64,000 nt of DNA from Tricholoma matsutake (GCA_026075535.2 AP026550.1:9548001-9612000); one strand, 5' to 3'; counted from the first letter of the stretch, positions 10,129-20,734 are shown. Notes: generated by a model not told the origin, from the letters alone. Translations and numbers: made by a program.

Positions 10129-12116
10129 GAATGGTCATCCAAGCAGAATGTCATAGGCTGAATCTCGGATGATGTGGATCTGCATATAGAGAGTGATGCT
10201 ACCAACTTTGCAAGGTATGTTACATGCTAAACCTAAACTTTAGTTGATGCCACCATTAGCTGATTGTAGAGGAATGTGTATCGAAGGATCGTAGATGAGA
10301 CCAAGTTAGTGACAAACTTCTTCCAACATTGCAATAATTGAGGAACCAGGATCAACAACACTCTTGACTGGGTTTCTGCCATTGATGTTCGTAATGACCA
10401 ATCGAATGGAGTGGGATTCCTTTGCTGCAACAAAAGGTTTGGGAATTTCTCCAGGATGAAGGCTGCTAATATAAGTTTTGTAAGGATTGTCAATCACGAA
10501 AATATCATCCATTGAGAATATTCATAGCATTATTGCCTTCAGGTTGCTGGATACAACATGATGTGACCTGTTCCTTCCATTTCATATGAACTTCAGGAGA
10601 AAATGAAAGTAATTCTTCAGAGGTTAAAGTAATAGTTGGGGTTTTCATTGATTGGGTGAAGACGTCTTTGGTGATTTTGTCCTTATGAATTGGGGCTTAG
10701 GTATGGTATGAAGGACCATCTTTGTCTTTGCCTTTTCCTGTCGATGCAAAATTGCATTCATGAGGAGGTAGATATGAATTTTCTTTAGTGCTGTTGTAGG
10801 GATGAATTATAGGTTGTGAAGTTGTTTCAGAGGTTGAAGATGGTGCCGAAGTCAAAGTAGGTGGATTGGTTGCCATAGATGAGATAGATGGGGCTGGTAT
10901 GTGTGGGACAGATTGCTCTACTGGTGCAGGAATTTGAGGCCGAGTAGTAGGAACTGGTGGCACATTCGAGTCAGTTCATGTAAAGGGTCTACCACTTCGT
11001 AAGGCATATAGCTCTTGTTTGAGTTTCGTGATATGATCTTCAGCTGTTGTAGATAAGTCAGTAATTTGGTAAATGCCTCAGGATGGTGTTGGAGAAACTG
11101 TCGAAGGTGTGATATTATACATCAGTGAAGGGGTAATGTTAGATTGAGGGCTTCATCAAGTGAATTTGTCAATCCTGTCCTTGATAAAACAACTGGGGAT
11201 GTTTCAAGGAGTAGATTGACCATTTGGAAGCACAATTTTGCCTTCAGTGTTCTTCTTACACTTTCCTTTGTCGATATACGATTGGCAAACCAAGCAGTCA
11301 CTAATGAAATGTCCAGTAAGCCCACAAAAGATGCAAACTAAATTTTCAAGCTGGTCTGAGCAAAATCCACTGTTAGGTCGAGTAGTATTAGTGGTTTTCA
11401 AATCTGCTAAAGTGGTTATGAGAGTGGCTGCAAATTTTTTGAGAATTGCCATAAGATCTTCCGTTTAATTTGAGGAGAGGATGTCAAGGCTGTAGGTATG
11501 GCTGAAGATGTTGAAGAATGCAAGCTAAGTAGGGATGTCAAGTCTGAAGCAATAGATCCAGCTAGAACAAATTTTGCTGCTGCGTGGATATCATCAAGTG
11601 GGTAGGGGTCATCGGGATAGTGATCAGGAAATTTTAGTTCAAGTTGTTGGGCAATTCCAGCCCATAAACCTGGTTGGAAGCCACAAATGAAAGCTCTGCT
11701 TTGTTCATCATTGGAAATTCTGCCTTTAGTAGATAAAAACTTTGTGATGTTATAAAATATAATCCCAAATCATTTGTGTTGAAAATACTGATGCAAAGTT
11801 GTTCACCGACAAGTTTGTCCATGTCCAAAATTGACCATTTGCAATTGTCTTTGGAACCAGAGTACAGTTTGTGGATGGCGATGCGAAAGTTATGGAATGA
11901 AGTACCAGCATCATATTCTGGAATCAACTCCCAAAGTTCAGAAGTGTCGACATCAAGGTAATGGCAAGCATGCTGATAGGTGAATGCTTCATTGACAACC
12001 TTTTGAATGGCCTCCAAATGGGACTCCTCAACATCCTCTGCAAGATTGTCATATTTGTACTGTGAAAGGTCGTTAGCAGTTAAAAGCACCTCAGAAAATG
12101 CATCAACACTCACCAT
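10129..12116 (-). pseudogene. Gypsy gag and aspartic protease remnant
   Basis: Gag can start at the ATG at 12116. It reads about 150 residues without a stop (to 11634) and carries the segment LDMDKLVGEQLC typical of this mushroom gypsy family. A zinc knuckle CIFCGLTGHFISDC is encoded near 11340-11300. The protease (10512-10150) has SVVDPGSS as its active-site loop, then DILLG near 10150. Immediately after DILLG a TGA stands where Arg is expected (family reads LLGRPF). A Pro/Ser/Thr-rich linker lies at 10963-10697. Gag packages RNA; the protease would cut Gag-Pol. Both are broken by frameshifts. Confidence 0.8.
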
Positions 12117-12130
12117 TTTCTCACACCAAT

Positions 12131-12399
12131 TGTGCCCCCACACTTAGTGTTAGTGTGACAAATGGTAATGACACACATTTGGACTGGGTAAGATGGTTTA
12201 TTGAGACTTGTTATTTTGAAGTCTAGCTATGAATACGAGGGTTTTTATATGTAAGTAGGTTGTCCATAGGCTATGCAAGGCAATTCATAACCAAGTAACA
12301 AACACTGTTCCTGCAGGTAACAAAGTAGATGAATATGAAATACCAGAAACTTTGGCGGACTTCTCATGACAACACCTGTCACTTTTCACTACACTGACA
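12131..12399 (-). repeat. Putative 5' LTR of the second gypsy element
   Basis: The block lies directly upstream of gag, has TG/CA ends (plus-strand TGTGCCCCC...CACTGACA), and contains a minus-strand TATA-like box (TATAAAAACC, about 12242-12251). The partner LTR is missing, so the limits cannot be confirmed. Confidence 0.4.
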
Positions 12400-12479
12400 G
12401 TCCCATTCCAACATCAAAATGGCATGCGAAACACATAACGTGTTTTGTTTGGGGTTCATTAACAAAAATACATATATTT

Positions 12480-13330
12480 AATTATATACTTAACTACAAT
12501 TATCAAACCACCCTATGAGCAGGCGCTCATAGGCATGGAGTGGATCGTAGGTGGGCCCAGAGAAACAAATAAAAAAGAAAGAAAAAATAGAAATGGTCCA
12601 GGAGACGTGTGTCTCCTGGGCCAGAGAATAGTAAAGAAATTAATGAATGAAAAACACCCAGGAGACGAGCGTCTCCTGGGCCTGTTCCGTTGTCATCCCC
12701 TTCCCTTTCCCTGGTCATGGTTTATCCACCCTGCCTGTCGTCCTGGTCCTGGTCCTTGTTGTCCTGGTTTGACTATCATCAGACCCCATTGTTGTTCCCC
12801 ATTCATTGTCATCACCAGCCCCATTCCACCCATGATCCACCCCACGAGCTGTTACTCATGGTACTGGACATGGGTGGTGTGTTGTTTGGTGGGTGGGGCT
12901 GGGGCCTGCAGGTTCCGTTTGCTGTGCTGGCACCCACGATCCACCCTATGAGCAGGGGCTCGCAGGCATGGGGGTGGGTGCTCGGTCGGTATTGTGGCAT
13001 CATTTAGATGCTAAAAAACAAAGCAATATATTTTGTTAGTTTATATAAACAAAAAAAAGGGAAAAAAACATACTTAGGGCCCAAATGATGCCATCGTCGT
13101 TGTTTGGGCCCGCGATGCATCCAAACTCGGCTGTTGGCAGCCACGGTGGTCATCTTCATGTTGATGTCATGGTCAGGTGCTGGGTTGTCCATTGTGATTG
13201 GGGTGTGCTGTGGCCAGTTCAGGGTGTTGGTGGCATCTCGTTGTCATAACCTAGTTAGAGCCTAAAGAAAGAGACAAAACAATAATTAGTCAAAAGAAAA
13301 AGAAAAAAAGAACATAAAAAAACATTACCT
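12480..13330. repeat. Low-complexity region with short hairpins
   Basis: Two near-identical palindromes of the form CCAGGAGACG..GTCTCCTGG sit at about 12597-12622 and 12657-12680. A second hairpin type (ATGAGCAGGCGCTCAT, ATGAGCAGGGGCTCGCAGG) occurs at about 12515 and 12947. Two A-rich segments with GGGCCCAAA (about 13004-13110 and 13255-13370) resemble each other. A related hairpin family, in reverse, is at 41330-41780. No credible coding sequence. Confidence 0.6.
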
Positions 13331-13416
13331 GGGCCCAAAACAACATCCATCATTGTTTGGGCCTGAGGTGGTGTGAGTGCGGCTGTTAGCAGGGTTAGAC
13401 GAGGGGGTATGGGAAT

Positions 13417-13545
13417 GTGGTGGTAGTGGGTGTTGACAGAGGGGAGGTGGTGGAAGGAAGGGAGGTGGTGGAAGGAAAGAGGTGGTGGAAGGAAGGAGGT
13501 GGCAGAAGGAAGGGAGGTGGCAGAAGGAAGTGGCCGTGGCATTGT
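13417..13545. repeat. Purine-rich GGTGGAAGGAAGGGA minisatellite
   Basis: A short unit of about 14-16 bp (GGAGGTGGTGGAAGGAAG and variants) repeats across roughly 130 bp, with nearly all purines on the plus strand. Open frames across it are artefacts of the repeat. Confidence 0.8.
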
Positions 13546-13629
13546 CGAGGAGTGGTGGTGATGAGCTGGCAGACACAGCTGTGTGCTTTGTCATACACAG
13601 CCACTCAATGTGGTACTTAGATCAACTTA

Positions 13630-13725
13630 TGTGGTATTTTATCAGGACACTGTGGTATAATGGTATATTGCACCTGTTTAATTTAACCCTGGGTCCTGAG
13701 TTCAATCCTCATAGGTTTTATTTAC
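13630..13725 (+). other. tRNA-like sequence (possible SINE head or tRNA relic)
   Basis: GTGGTATAATGGTATATTGC resembles a pol III A box of the Gly/Asp tRNA type, and GAGTTCAATCC about 40 nt later resembles a B box. A T/A-rich tail follows. No acceptor stem pairing could be made by eye, so a functional tRNA is unlikely. Confidence 0.35.
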
Positions 13726-13734
13726 TTTTTAATA

Positions 13735-13915
13735 GTAAGGACTCCTGGTTAAATCCCAGTGGAGTCCCAGTGGATTCCCAGTAGAGTCCTGGTAGAGTCC
13801 TGGTGGATTCCTGTTAGAGTCCTGTTAGAGTCCTGGTAGAGTCCTGGTAGAGTCCTGGTAGAGTCCTGGTGGATTCCTGGTATCAGAGTCCTGGGGAATT
13901 CCAGGAATTCCTCCT
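13735..13915. repeat. 12-bp minisatellite (AGAGTCCTGGT type)
   Basis: Units of GAGTCCTGGTA with variants GGATTCCTGGT and GAGTCCCAGTG repeat about 14 times. The array follows the tRNA-like sequence and ends in GGAATTCC-type palindromes. Confidence 0.85.
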
Positions 13916-13959
13916 GGAAGAGTGTAATTTACCAGGAATCAACCAGGAGTCCCCCTGGA

Positions 13960-14250
13960 ATGGGAAGAGTCAGGAATATATACTTGAGTGACAAATGGCT
14001 GGAACATTGGTTCCCAAGAATCCTCCAGGAATATGTGGGGGAGGACGAAGACCTCAAATTTTTGCTCAAGCAGCAATGGCTAAACTTTACAGAGGGATGG
14101 GCTGTCACAGAAGATGAACTGGAGTACTACGCGGATGACGATAAAGATGCAGCCAATCTGTTAGGGAAGCTAACTTCAGAGATTAAGGAGGGTGCTATAG
14201 ATATTGACAAGGTAATTCACATTGTTGGACAGGATGACGATGATTGCTAG
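13960..14250 (+). CDS. Hypothetical short ORF, 96 aa
   Basis: An ATG-started frame encodes an acidic product with no signal peptide, membrane segment or motif I recognise; it ends in GQDDDDC. Composition is protein-like (mixed hydrophobic and charged residues), unlike the repeats before it. It lies just before the Helitron remnant and may be a tail exon of a lost gene or part of that transposon. Confidence 0.35.
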   Translation: MGRVRNIYLSDKWLEHWFPRILQEYVGEDEDLKFLLKQQWLNFTEGWAVTEDELEYYADDDKDAANLLGKLTSEIKEGAIDIDKVIHIVGQDDDDC

Positions 14251-14639
14251 GGCCTTTTATTGTTCAATATACTGCATACAACCTTACTTACTATCATGAT
14301 ATACATCTTTCTCAAATTTTATCACACACTTACCCTCTTTGTATCAAATGTGTGAGTCTATCAATTGCCCAACATTTACCAGCTATAACCAGTTCAAAGC
14401 CATCGACTAAGCTGAGCCAAGCTGGATTTGATCAGTTCTTGAGCCATCACAAACTGGAACCAGCAAAAGCCACCATTTCAACAAGCCAGCTCATGGCTAG
14501 CCGAGCCACGGCAACACTATTGCAGACACTATCCCCCTCCACTCTGGCCCCCAGTTATGGAGAGTTCATTGCATGAGAATGATGAAGCTCCAAAAGAAAT
14601 TTCAACATTGACAATTTGAAAAATCCTTGGGCAGCTCAA

Positions 14640-15700
14640 AGGTGTTCTACAGTGTTCAAATAAGCTCTGTAGCAACAAGGAACTACTGATGGACCACATA
14701 TTCATGTCAGCCCCTCCTGAACATGTCAAACATCTCCCACAACTTGCACAGAGCAAGAAAGAGGTCAAGACAGCAGCCTCCCTTGTGGACAAAGAATACC
14801 AAAATGCACAGTTTGAGGAGGATCATGACATAAATTACTTCCTTGAGCTCCCAACTGAGGAAGAGGTCAGGGAGTGCTATCATCAGTTTCACAAAGTGAC
14901 TTCAAATAGTGCCTTGGAGTTGTCTACATGTGGTGTCTGCACACAGGAAATTAGCATGCAACAAGACCAACCCAGTATCATCAATTTAAAGGACCTACCA
15001 AATACACATTCCCTCATTCCTATATCCTCACATCCACAACATGACCTTTATGATGGGCTGCTTCTTGAACCAGGAGGTGTCATGGTAGTGAATGATGTGG
15101 TGCATGTTTGCATCTGTCATACCTGTCTTTGTGACCTGCAGAGCAGCAAAAACAAACCACCACAATTCTCATTAGCAAATAATCTGTGGATTGGTCACAT
15201 TCCATAACAACTTGACATCCTCACCTTTTCTGAACAACTGCTCATCACACATGGTTACCTGCACATCTATACCTTCAAGTTATTTCCCAAGAAGGTTGGA
15301 GGTCATTGCATCCAAGTAAATCTCCAACAAGGGATGTGGGAAAATGTCAGCTCTTATGAGCTTATGTGGCATCTATGTTGGAAGGCAATCTAATGCCTCA
15401 CCCTCCAGAAATCCTAGCATCAATCATCACAATCACTTTTATTGGAGTTGGGAACTTACCCAAGAGAAGCCACCTTCCATGTATGAAGATGCACAATTGC
15501 CAAAGCCCTGCAATGGCTCAAAGAAAACAACCAGAAATACTATGGGAAAATTAAGCTTGATCCACTTAGAGCCTTGCTAGAGGAGGACATACCTTAGGAG
15601 ATGATTGACATTGTGCACCAATCCAATGATGTGGGAGTTGTTGATCAAGAAAGTGATGGATATGTACCAAGGGAGGAAATGGAACTAGGTAAGTACTTGT
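14640..15700 (+). pseudogene. Helitron N-terminal region (DUF6570-type), fragment H1
   Basis: The stretch encodes the pre-Rep region of mushroom Helitron proteins. It has a cysteine pair CGVC (about 14930), then HDLYDGLLLEPGGV (about 15038), CHTCLCDLQSSKNKPPQ, SLANNLWIGHIP (about 15170), and in the next frame LMPHPPEILAS (about 15385), with DVGVVDQESDGYVP near 15630. A TAA interrupts after IGHIP and at least one frameshift follows near 15345. No Rep HUH motif or helicase follows; the sequence changes after 15700. The same region type occurs in fragment H2 on the opposite strand. Confidence 0.75.
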
Positions 15701-16087
15701 TGATGCATGATAGGTCACACTCACAGTGCTCAACAATCTAGGCACACTGGCATGTGTGGCACAGATGGGATCAGATGGTAGGACATGATCTGTGTCAAGG
15801 GTAGGATATGATACTCATTGGACAAGAATGAGGTGCTCTGTTTATGACACAGTATATTGGGTGGAGGTATGTGGAATATGGTGTAGGGTTGGATATATGT
15901 ATGTGTGTCATTTGTACTGGGCAGTGTAGCAGTGATGGTGTTTAGGGCAAAAGGAGTGGGTGTATGCACATCAATTGAATCAATGGGCATAAGAGAGTGT
16001 GTTGGCAGTGTGGCACAGCATCAGCAGCATCTAGGGTTGGAGTGTTCATAGTGTTCATCTTCCTTGCCCTACTACATGTTGTAAGGG
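15701..16087. other. Intergenic, no feature recognised
   Basis: GT-rich sequence with no supported ORF on either strand. The last 8 bp (16080-16087) are the left target-site duplication of the next element. Confidence 0.5.
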
Positions 16088-16520
16088 TAAGGCAAGGCAG
16101 GGGTAGGGGTATACCCTTGTGTTTTGGGGCTAAGGGTATGAGGGGTAAGGGTAGGGGTATGCCAGGAGTATGCTTATGTAAGAATATCATTTGATTTTTT
16201 CAGCTACAAAGGCTCATATTCAAGATTTTCATCAATTAAATTCAGATTTTGGGATTGTCCAACATGATGATGGCTTTCATATGTTATTAATATGTGATAT
16301 TAATAGTAAAAAAAAAATACAATAGTTATCAACACTTTTCAAATGAATTCTGCTCCAAATATGTTGATTTTGTGCCAAACCCTTGTACCCTTGACAAACC
16401 CTCCCATACCCTTGGCAACCCTTATATGTTTCCATACCCTTACCCCTAAGGGTAGGGTGTTCAGGGGTAGGGGTAAGGGTATGAGATTTGACACCCAGGG
16501 GTAACCCCTGCCTTGCCCTA
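16088..16520. mobile_element. hAT-type MITE 1 (433 bp) with 8-bp TSD
   Basis: The ends are inverted repeats: left TAAGGCAAGGCAGGGGTA, right end reversed TAGGGCAAGGCAGGGGTT (16 of 18 match). Both sides carry TGTAAGGG (16080-16087 and 16521-16528), an 8-bp duplication as made by hAT transposases. The interior has no coding potential and is full of CCCTTACCCCT-like inverted repeats. It is non-autonomous. Confidence 0.78.
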
Positions 16521-16528
16521 TGTAAGGG

Positions 16529-17000
16529 AGGTGTTAACTGAAGGCAGACGAGACAGGTTTTTTGATGAGTGGTGTATGGTCGTCTAATCAGACAAGGTCA
16601 ACGTGGCAAACCACAGGTGTTGTCATTGTCAAAAAAAAGTGGAAACCTATCCCATAATCAGGAGTAGATAACACTAAAAGACAAGGAAAAAGAAGGGAAG
16701 ACTGATATGGCCCTCACTGTCTTATCACCAATGTGACAGGACAACGATATGATATTGGAAAAAGTGATAATATGGAGTAAGGGACAAGCAAAGTATTATG
16801 GGAAAAAGGAAGAATGAAAAATGTGGTGATACAACATGTAGTTAATATATATCTGTTTGAACTGAGTACAAACAAGCATCAATGGTGTGTACAGCTTACA
16901 GTGAGATAGAGAACACAAGGTCATGGTGTTATCAAATTGTCACATATTTGAAATGTCACAGCCTGACTAATGATGTCACATCACACAAGACGAAATTATG
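16529..17000. other. Intergenic, no feature recognised
   Basis: AT-rich DNA without a supported ORF or RNA gene on either strand. Confidence 0.5.
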
Positions 17001-17008
17001 GGTACAGA

Positions 17009-17918
17009 GTTTTTTTTTTTTTTGGTAACCAGTTTGAGCCCGAAGCCCACGGTCAACTCTGACTATGCATAAGATGTAGTGCTACCGCAGTTCAGTTCTG
17101 AACCAAAGTTCGAACCTGAACCTTTCAGAACCAGACTGAAGTTCAGTTCAAAGTTCAATGGTTTTGCTGAACTGAACCAAAAGTTCAGTTCAGGGTTCAG
17201 GCAAAGGCAAAGTTTTGTGAACCCATTCAAACAGGTTTGAACTGATCAACTTGTGTTGAAGGAATTTACCTGTAAGGGACCAGGAAAGTGCTTTGTGGTG
17301 ATGTATTCAGGGTTGGATCAGGGTTTATGTTCACCACTTGGGAATTTTGATGCACCACTGTGCGTTGGTGGCTGCACTTTGAGTTTGTTTGGCTCAGCAC
17401 GCAACTTCCATCTTGCACATAATCAAGTCGAGGTCACGTTTCAGGTGCAACCATGGGTTCAGCAGTTGAAAACCCACACATCAACTGACCCATCCATCCA
17501 GTCACAAATTTTATCATCATTCCAGCTGTGTCACAGCACTTATGTGAACTTGTATTCGGTTCTCAGTTCAAACCCTCCTTGAACCTGAACTGAACCTCTT
17601 TGAACCTGAACCGATGGTTCAGTCCAAAGTTCAATGAGGTGCTGAAAGTTCAGTTCTAGGTTCAAAAAAAAAAGTCAGAGAACCGGACTGAACTGAACTG
17701 TGGCAGCACTAATAAGATGCATGTCTAGGAGGACACTGGCCAAAGAGAATGCTTTTATGCACACCGTTAATGGCAGTGTGGGACTCCACTGTCTTTCAGC
17801 AATACCCACTAAAGTTTAAACTCTTTGGAGGGATCAGGGTTCAAACCAAGAGTGCAAGGGTATGTCCCCCTGAAATGAGATGATGGAGTTAACCATTGAG
17901 CCATCTCGCCCCAGAGTT
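17009..17918 (-). mobile_element. tRNA-derived SINE (about 267 bp), split by a MITE
   Basis: On the minus strand the head has a pol III A box (GATGGCTCAATGG, plus 17893-17905) and a B box (GGTTTGAACCC, plus 17837-17847). The element ends in a poly(A) tail seen as poly(T) at about 17010-17023. GGTACAGA occurs on both sides (17001-17008 and 17919-17926), a target-site duplication. Removing the internal MITE and one copy of its 8-bp duplication leaves about 267 bp. SINEs are transcribed by pol III and copied by a LINE's enzyme. Confidence 0.75.
17077..17711. mobile_element. hAT-type MITE 2 (635 bp) inserted in the SINE
   Basis: Left end TAGTGCTACCGCAGTTCAG and right end reversed TAGTGCTGCCACAGTTCAG differ at two of the first 22 positions. 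ATAAGATG flanks both sides (17069-17076 and 17712-17719). TAGTG-type ends with 8-bp duplications are typical of hAT elements. The interior repeats GGTTCAGTTC-like motifs in both orientations. The only open frame (17253-17582) has no known motif, so the element is taken as non-autonomous. Confidence 0.87.
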
Positions 17919-18205
17919 GGTACAGAAACCTTGGCAAGCAAGGTGATCTATCTTTCATCGCATTTTTGCCTCCTGGACTCTGGAGGCACACTCTCCACAA
18001 TAAACTGCTTGGGAGATGGAGATCTAATACTTACCGTAAATAGTGTATCATGATTCATCACAACACACTCCTTTTCATGTCCATTCTTTTCATAATTCAT
18101 CTAAAGAAAATCAACCTCCTCACAAGATTGCTAATGCCTCTAATGGAAACGGAGCTCTCTGCGAAATATGAGGAGTCTATGTAAAGCATGGGGTGGCACA
18201 GTTAT

Positions 18206-18914
18206 CTACAGGACCACTTGAGCAACACCAAAAAAGTAAGGATTGTAGACTGAAATATCTTGGTGCGTAATTAATCTGTATTCTGCGGGAACTCTAACCA
18301 ACTTTTTGCAACAGACAATCCTCACTTCTGATCTCCAAGCACCACCTGTTCCACATCTGCCACCATGTGATGGCATGGCCTTTGTCTGGGAGCTGGGCTG
18401 TCCGTTTGCAACATATCCATTCAAAGTCCACAGTCCAACCTCCAAACGGAAGCCAAAGTACTCTCTGCTCAATATCGATGCTGCTACCTCTGTGATTTGG
18501 ATCTGATCGCCCCTTGCACACTTTCATTCACTCAATCCAATCCCTGCAATTCCTGCCCCATCTAGTCCAAATGCCTGCAGTTCGCTGTGCCAAGGGAATG
18601 AATCTGATGCTGCTTGATTTGGCAGTTCATTGCAAATCATCAGTGATTTCCCTCGCTTGACTTTGCAGAATTTGGGCTCCAAAACCCTCAGAATGACCAA
18701 TTTTCCCAAACATTGACTGCTGCAAGCCTTCAAGATCTTCGAAGATGGAATTGAGGATGCAGGAAAGGTAACAGAAGAGAGGAACAAGTTGACAAACTCC
18801 TGGAACATGAAACGTTTGCCTGCATCTGCTTGTGCCACTATCATTGTTCTCTCTCCAACAGATATGGTTTCCGCTTACGCTGGGGCAGGGGACTGATTTT
18901 TCTGCTGATGACAC
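18206..18914 (-). CDS. Uncharacterised minus-strand ORF pair
   Basis: Two open stretches (18844-18524 and 18472-18206, with an overlapping frame 18527-18294) lie in tandem on the minus strand. Composition is protein-like but no motif is recognised. A short intron or frameshift would be needed to join them. They could be a relic of a cellular gene or chance ORFs. Confidence 0.3.
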
Positions 18915-19168
18915 CTCTAGTCAATGGAAACAACTGTAACACCGCGCATCTCTATCTCTGACGCAGGGTATCGATCAGCACTGCCATTCACAGGCACCGG
19001 AAGCGCTGCATCGATTAGTTACGCTAGTCACAGGTACCTGACGTGCGGTATCGAGAAGTACTTCGAGTGACAGTGATTTGAGGGGTGATTTGAGGAGCAG
19101 CAATAAATTATTATGCAACTCCGCAGCTTGCCACAAAACCTGTACCAAACATCAGGAACATTCTAGCG

Positions 19169-19585
19169 CTAGACCATGTATTGTCCTCCTAGCACCACAG
19201 CAGCACCCAGTAAAATGATAGCCAGAAACGACATGGGAGCAGCATAAGACTTGATGCCACAGAGACCTGAATGAGCAGACGCTGAACAGCCATCCACTGT
19301 GGGCTGCTTAACCAATCCGAGTGGGTCATGTTGATCAAGCATTTTGTGAGGGGTCCAATAAAGGTTATTATCAAGTCCAAATTGATCTACTTCTCTTTCT
19401 TGTGCGGCAAGCGCTAACCACTGTCCATCGACATGAAACCTGTAGCAGATCTTCGCGCTCCATGGCAAGGCAACGGTCACCTCAAAGCCAGACCAAGTCC
19501 TCTCTAGCAGTGCATCTGTTGTGAACACAACGTCAGATCTGTGGTTGATCGCTACTATGTGCACAGACACAGCATTTGGGTTCAT
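19169..19585 (-). CDS. CBM48/AMPK-beta-like glycogen-binding domain protein with C-terminal membrane anchor
   Basis: The 138-residue frame has the order GFEVTVALPWSAKICYRF (about 34-51), VDGQWL, then an acidic turn and DNNLYWTP (about 72-79). This matches the second half of the AMPK glycogen-binding fold (CBM48), where the WS/K and DGQW residues contact sugar. The last about 22 residues are a single hydrophobic segment ending GGQYMV, suggesting a tail anchor. The upstream sequence TTTCTCAG just before the frame looks like a splice acceptor, so the first exon with the start of the domain may lie at 19590-19740. The neighbour upstream on the same strand is the kinase-like gene. Confidence 0.55.
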   Translation of the reverse strand: MNPNAVSVHIVAINHRSDVVFTTDALLERTWSGFEVTVALPWSAKICYRFHVDGQWLALAAQEREVDQFGLDNNLYWTPHKMLDQHDPLGLVKQPTVDGCSASAHSGLCGIKSYAAPMSFLAIILLGAAVVLGGQYMV

Positions 19586-19747
19586 ATCTCGCCTGAGAAA
19601 CAGTCAATCTTGGATATTTGCATGTCATAGACACAGGCTCACCACCTAAACGTGTGCCAACATTGAGTCGCACTCAAAGTATGGGGGCGGCAATCATCTG
19701 GTGCAAATACTAAGAGCTGATATGATAATCGAGGAGGCTGTGAGTGC

Positions 19748-20734
19748 TTAAGGGTCAAGTTCACGAAACAGCGATAAGGAACAGTTGCTTACCCTATCAA
19801 GGATGCTGGAAAGTGATTGCTCTGTTGCGAACATTGCTCCCTGGACATCAGCACGGAGCTGGCTGGTAGCCTCGTAATCAACACTCCAACACTTTTGGAT
19901 GATTCTCGCAAATGCTGATCCGATGTTGGTCGGTAAAGGTGGGAACCCTTCTCCGAACATACCCAAGTCATACGGATGAGACCCGGATAGTATGTAGAAG
20001 ATGATGGAACCAAAAGAGAATATATCAGCATGGAATGATGGTGAGGCTCCTGTTCCACCGAGACGGCTATATCCCGGCGGCCCAAAGGCTGTTGCTAAAG
20101 ACCCATCGATGCTGGAACCTCCAAAATCCGAGATGACAGAGTTGAGTTCTGCATCAAGCAGCACATTCGCGGGATTGCCGTCCGACCAGATGACACCATT
20201 ACTGTGTAAGTGCACAAGCGCATCTGTAATTTCAAGACACCAGCGGTAGCGAATGTCTCCTGGTGTATTGGGATGCTCAGCAAGGTAGTCAGCAACAGAG
20301 CCATTGATGGCAATATCCAAAACAATTCCACCCGCGTGTCCAATGCCCGATCTCATCCCATGGTATCCAATCACTCGCGGATGAGGAGATATCCTCTCGT
20401 AAACACGTTTTTCGATCTCGAAGCGTTCGACAGCATCATGGATCGAGCAGGTAAGGACTTTGATGACACGGCATTCGTCGTACAATTGGATTACAGCTTC
20501 TTGCGGCATGTCAACCTCAAGGTGATGTGGACGTTGCCGTAACGGTAGTGTGCTTTGATGTGTGTCACGTTTTCGCCTTTCGTACTTCAATAACTGACAT
20601 TGATCAACGTTCGCCACACGTGCACGACGCGGAAGGCTTTGCGATACTAAGTACCACATCAACTCTTCGAGCTGGGTTCGTTTTTCCAATATTTGAATTC
20701 CCCAGCTGCATAACTCAGGCCGGTACAGGACCAT
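19748..20734 (-). CDS. Protein kinase-like protein with a non-canonical catalytic loop, 328 aa
   Basis: A single-exon frame covers a kinase fold: putative ATP lysine in RVIKVL (residue 92), helix-C glutamate in FEIEKR (about 106-110), the catalytic loop VIWSDGNPANVLL (181-193), an intact DFG (203-205), GPPGYSRLGG as activation-segment end, and ADIFSFGSIIFYILSG in subdomain IX. HRD is replaced by WSD, but Asp185 and Asn190 keep the HRDxxxxN spacing. The Lys two residues after the Asp is Asn. No clear glycine loop is seen in the first 85 residues. It could be a low-activity kinase or a pseudokinase. No signal peptide or membrane segment. ATG at 20734 is the first in frame. Confidence 0.72.
   Translation of the reverse strand: MVLYRPELCSWGIQILEKRTQLEELMWYLVSQSLPRRARVANVDQCQLLKYERRKRDTHQSTLPLRQRPHHLEVDMPQEAVIQLYDECRVIKVLTCSIHDAVERFEIEKRVYERISPHPRVIGYHGMRSGIGHAGGIVLDIAINGSVADYLAEHPNTPGDIRYRWCLEITDALVHLHSNGVIWSDGNPANVLLDAELNSVISDFGGSSIDGSLATAFGPPGYSRLGGTGASPSFHADIFSFGSIIFYILSGSHPYDLGMFGEGFPPLPTNIGSAFARIIQKCWSVDYEATSQLRADVQGAMFATEQSLSSILDRVSNCSLSLFRELDP

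Larger units (their letters stand above)
6716..12399 (-). mobile_element. Second Ty3/gypsy element, minus strand, decayed, lacking its 3' LTR
   Basis: Reading the minus strand, the order is putative 5' LTR (12399-12131), gag, zinc knuckle, aspartic protease with DPGS active site, a foreign block (10128-9170), reverse transcriptase, RNase H and integrase. This family differs clearly from the chromoviruses in the window: there is no chromodomain and the protease box is DPGS. Integrase ends at the LINE junction near 6716 with no LTR visible. Stops are again mostly TGA in place of Arg. Confidence 0.85.

Noticed and set aside
13630..13725. Functional tRNA gene
   Set aside because: A and B box-like sequences exist, but no acceptor or anticodon stem can be formed convincingly.
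16088..16520. Telomere-like array (CCCTTA-type motif)
   Set aside because: The motif is irregular, in both orientations and bounded by TIRs and a TSD; it is a MITE interior.
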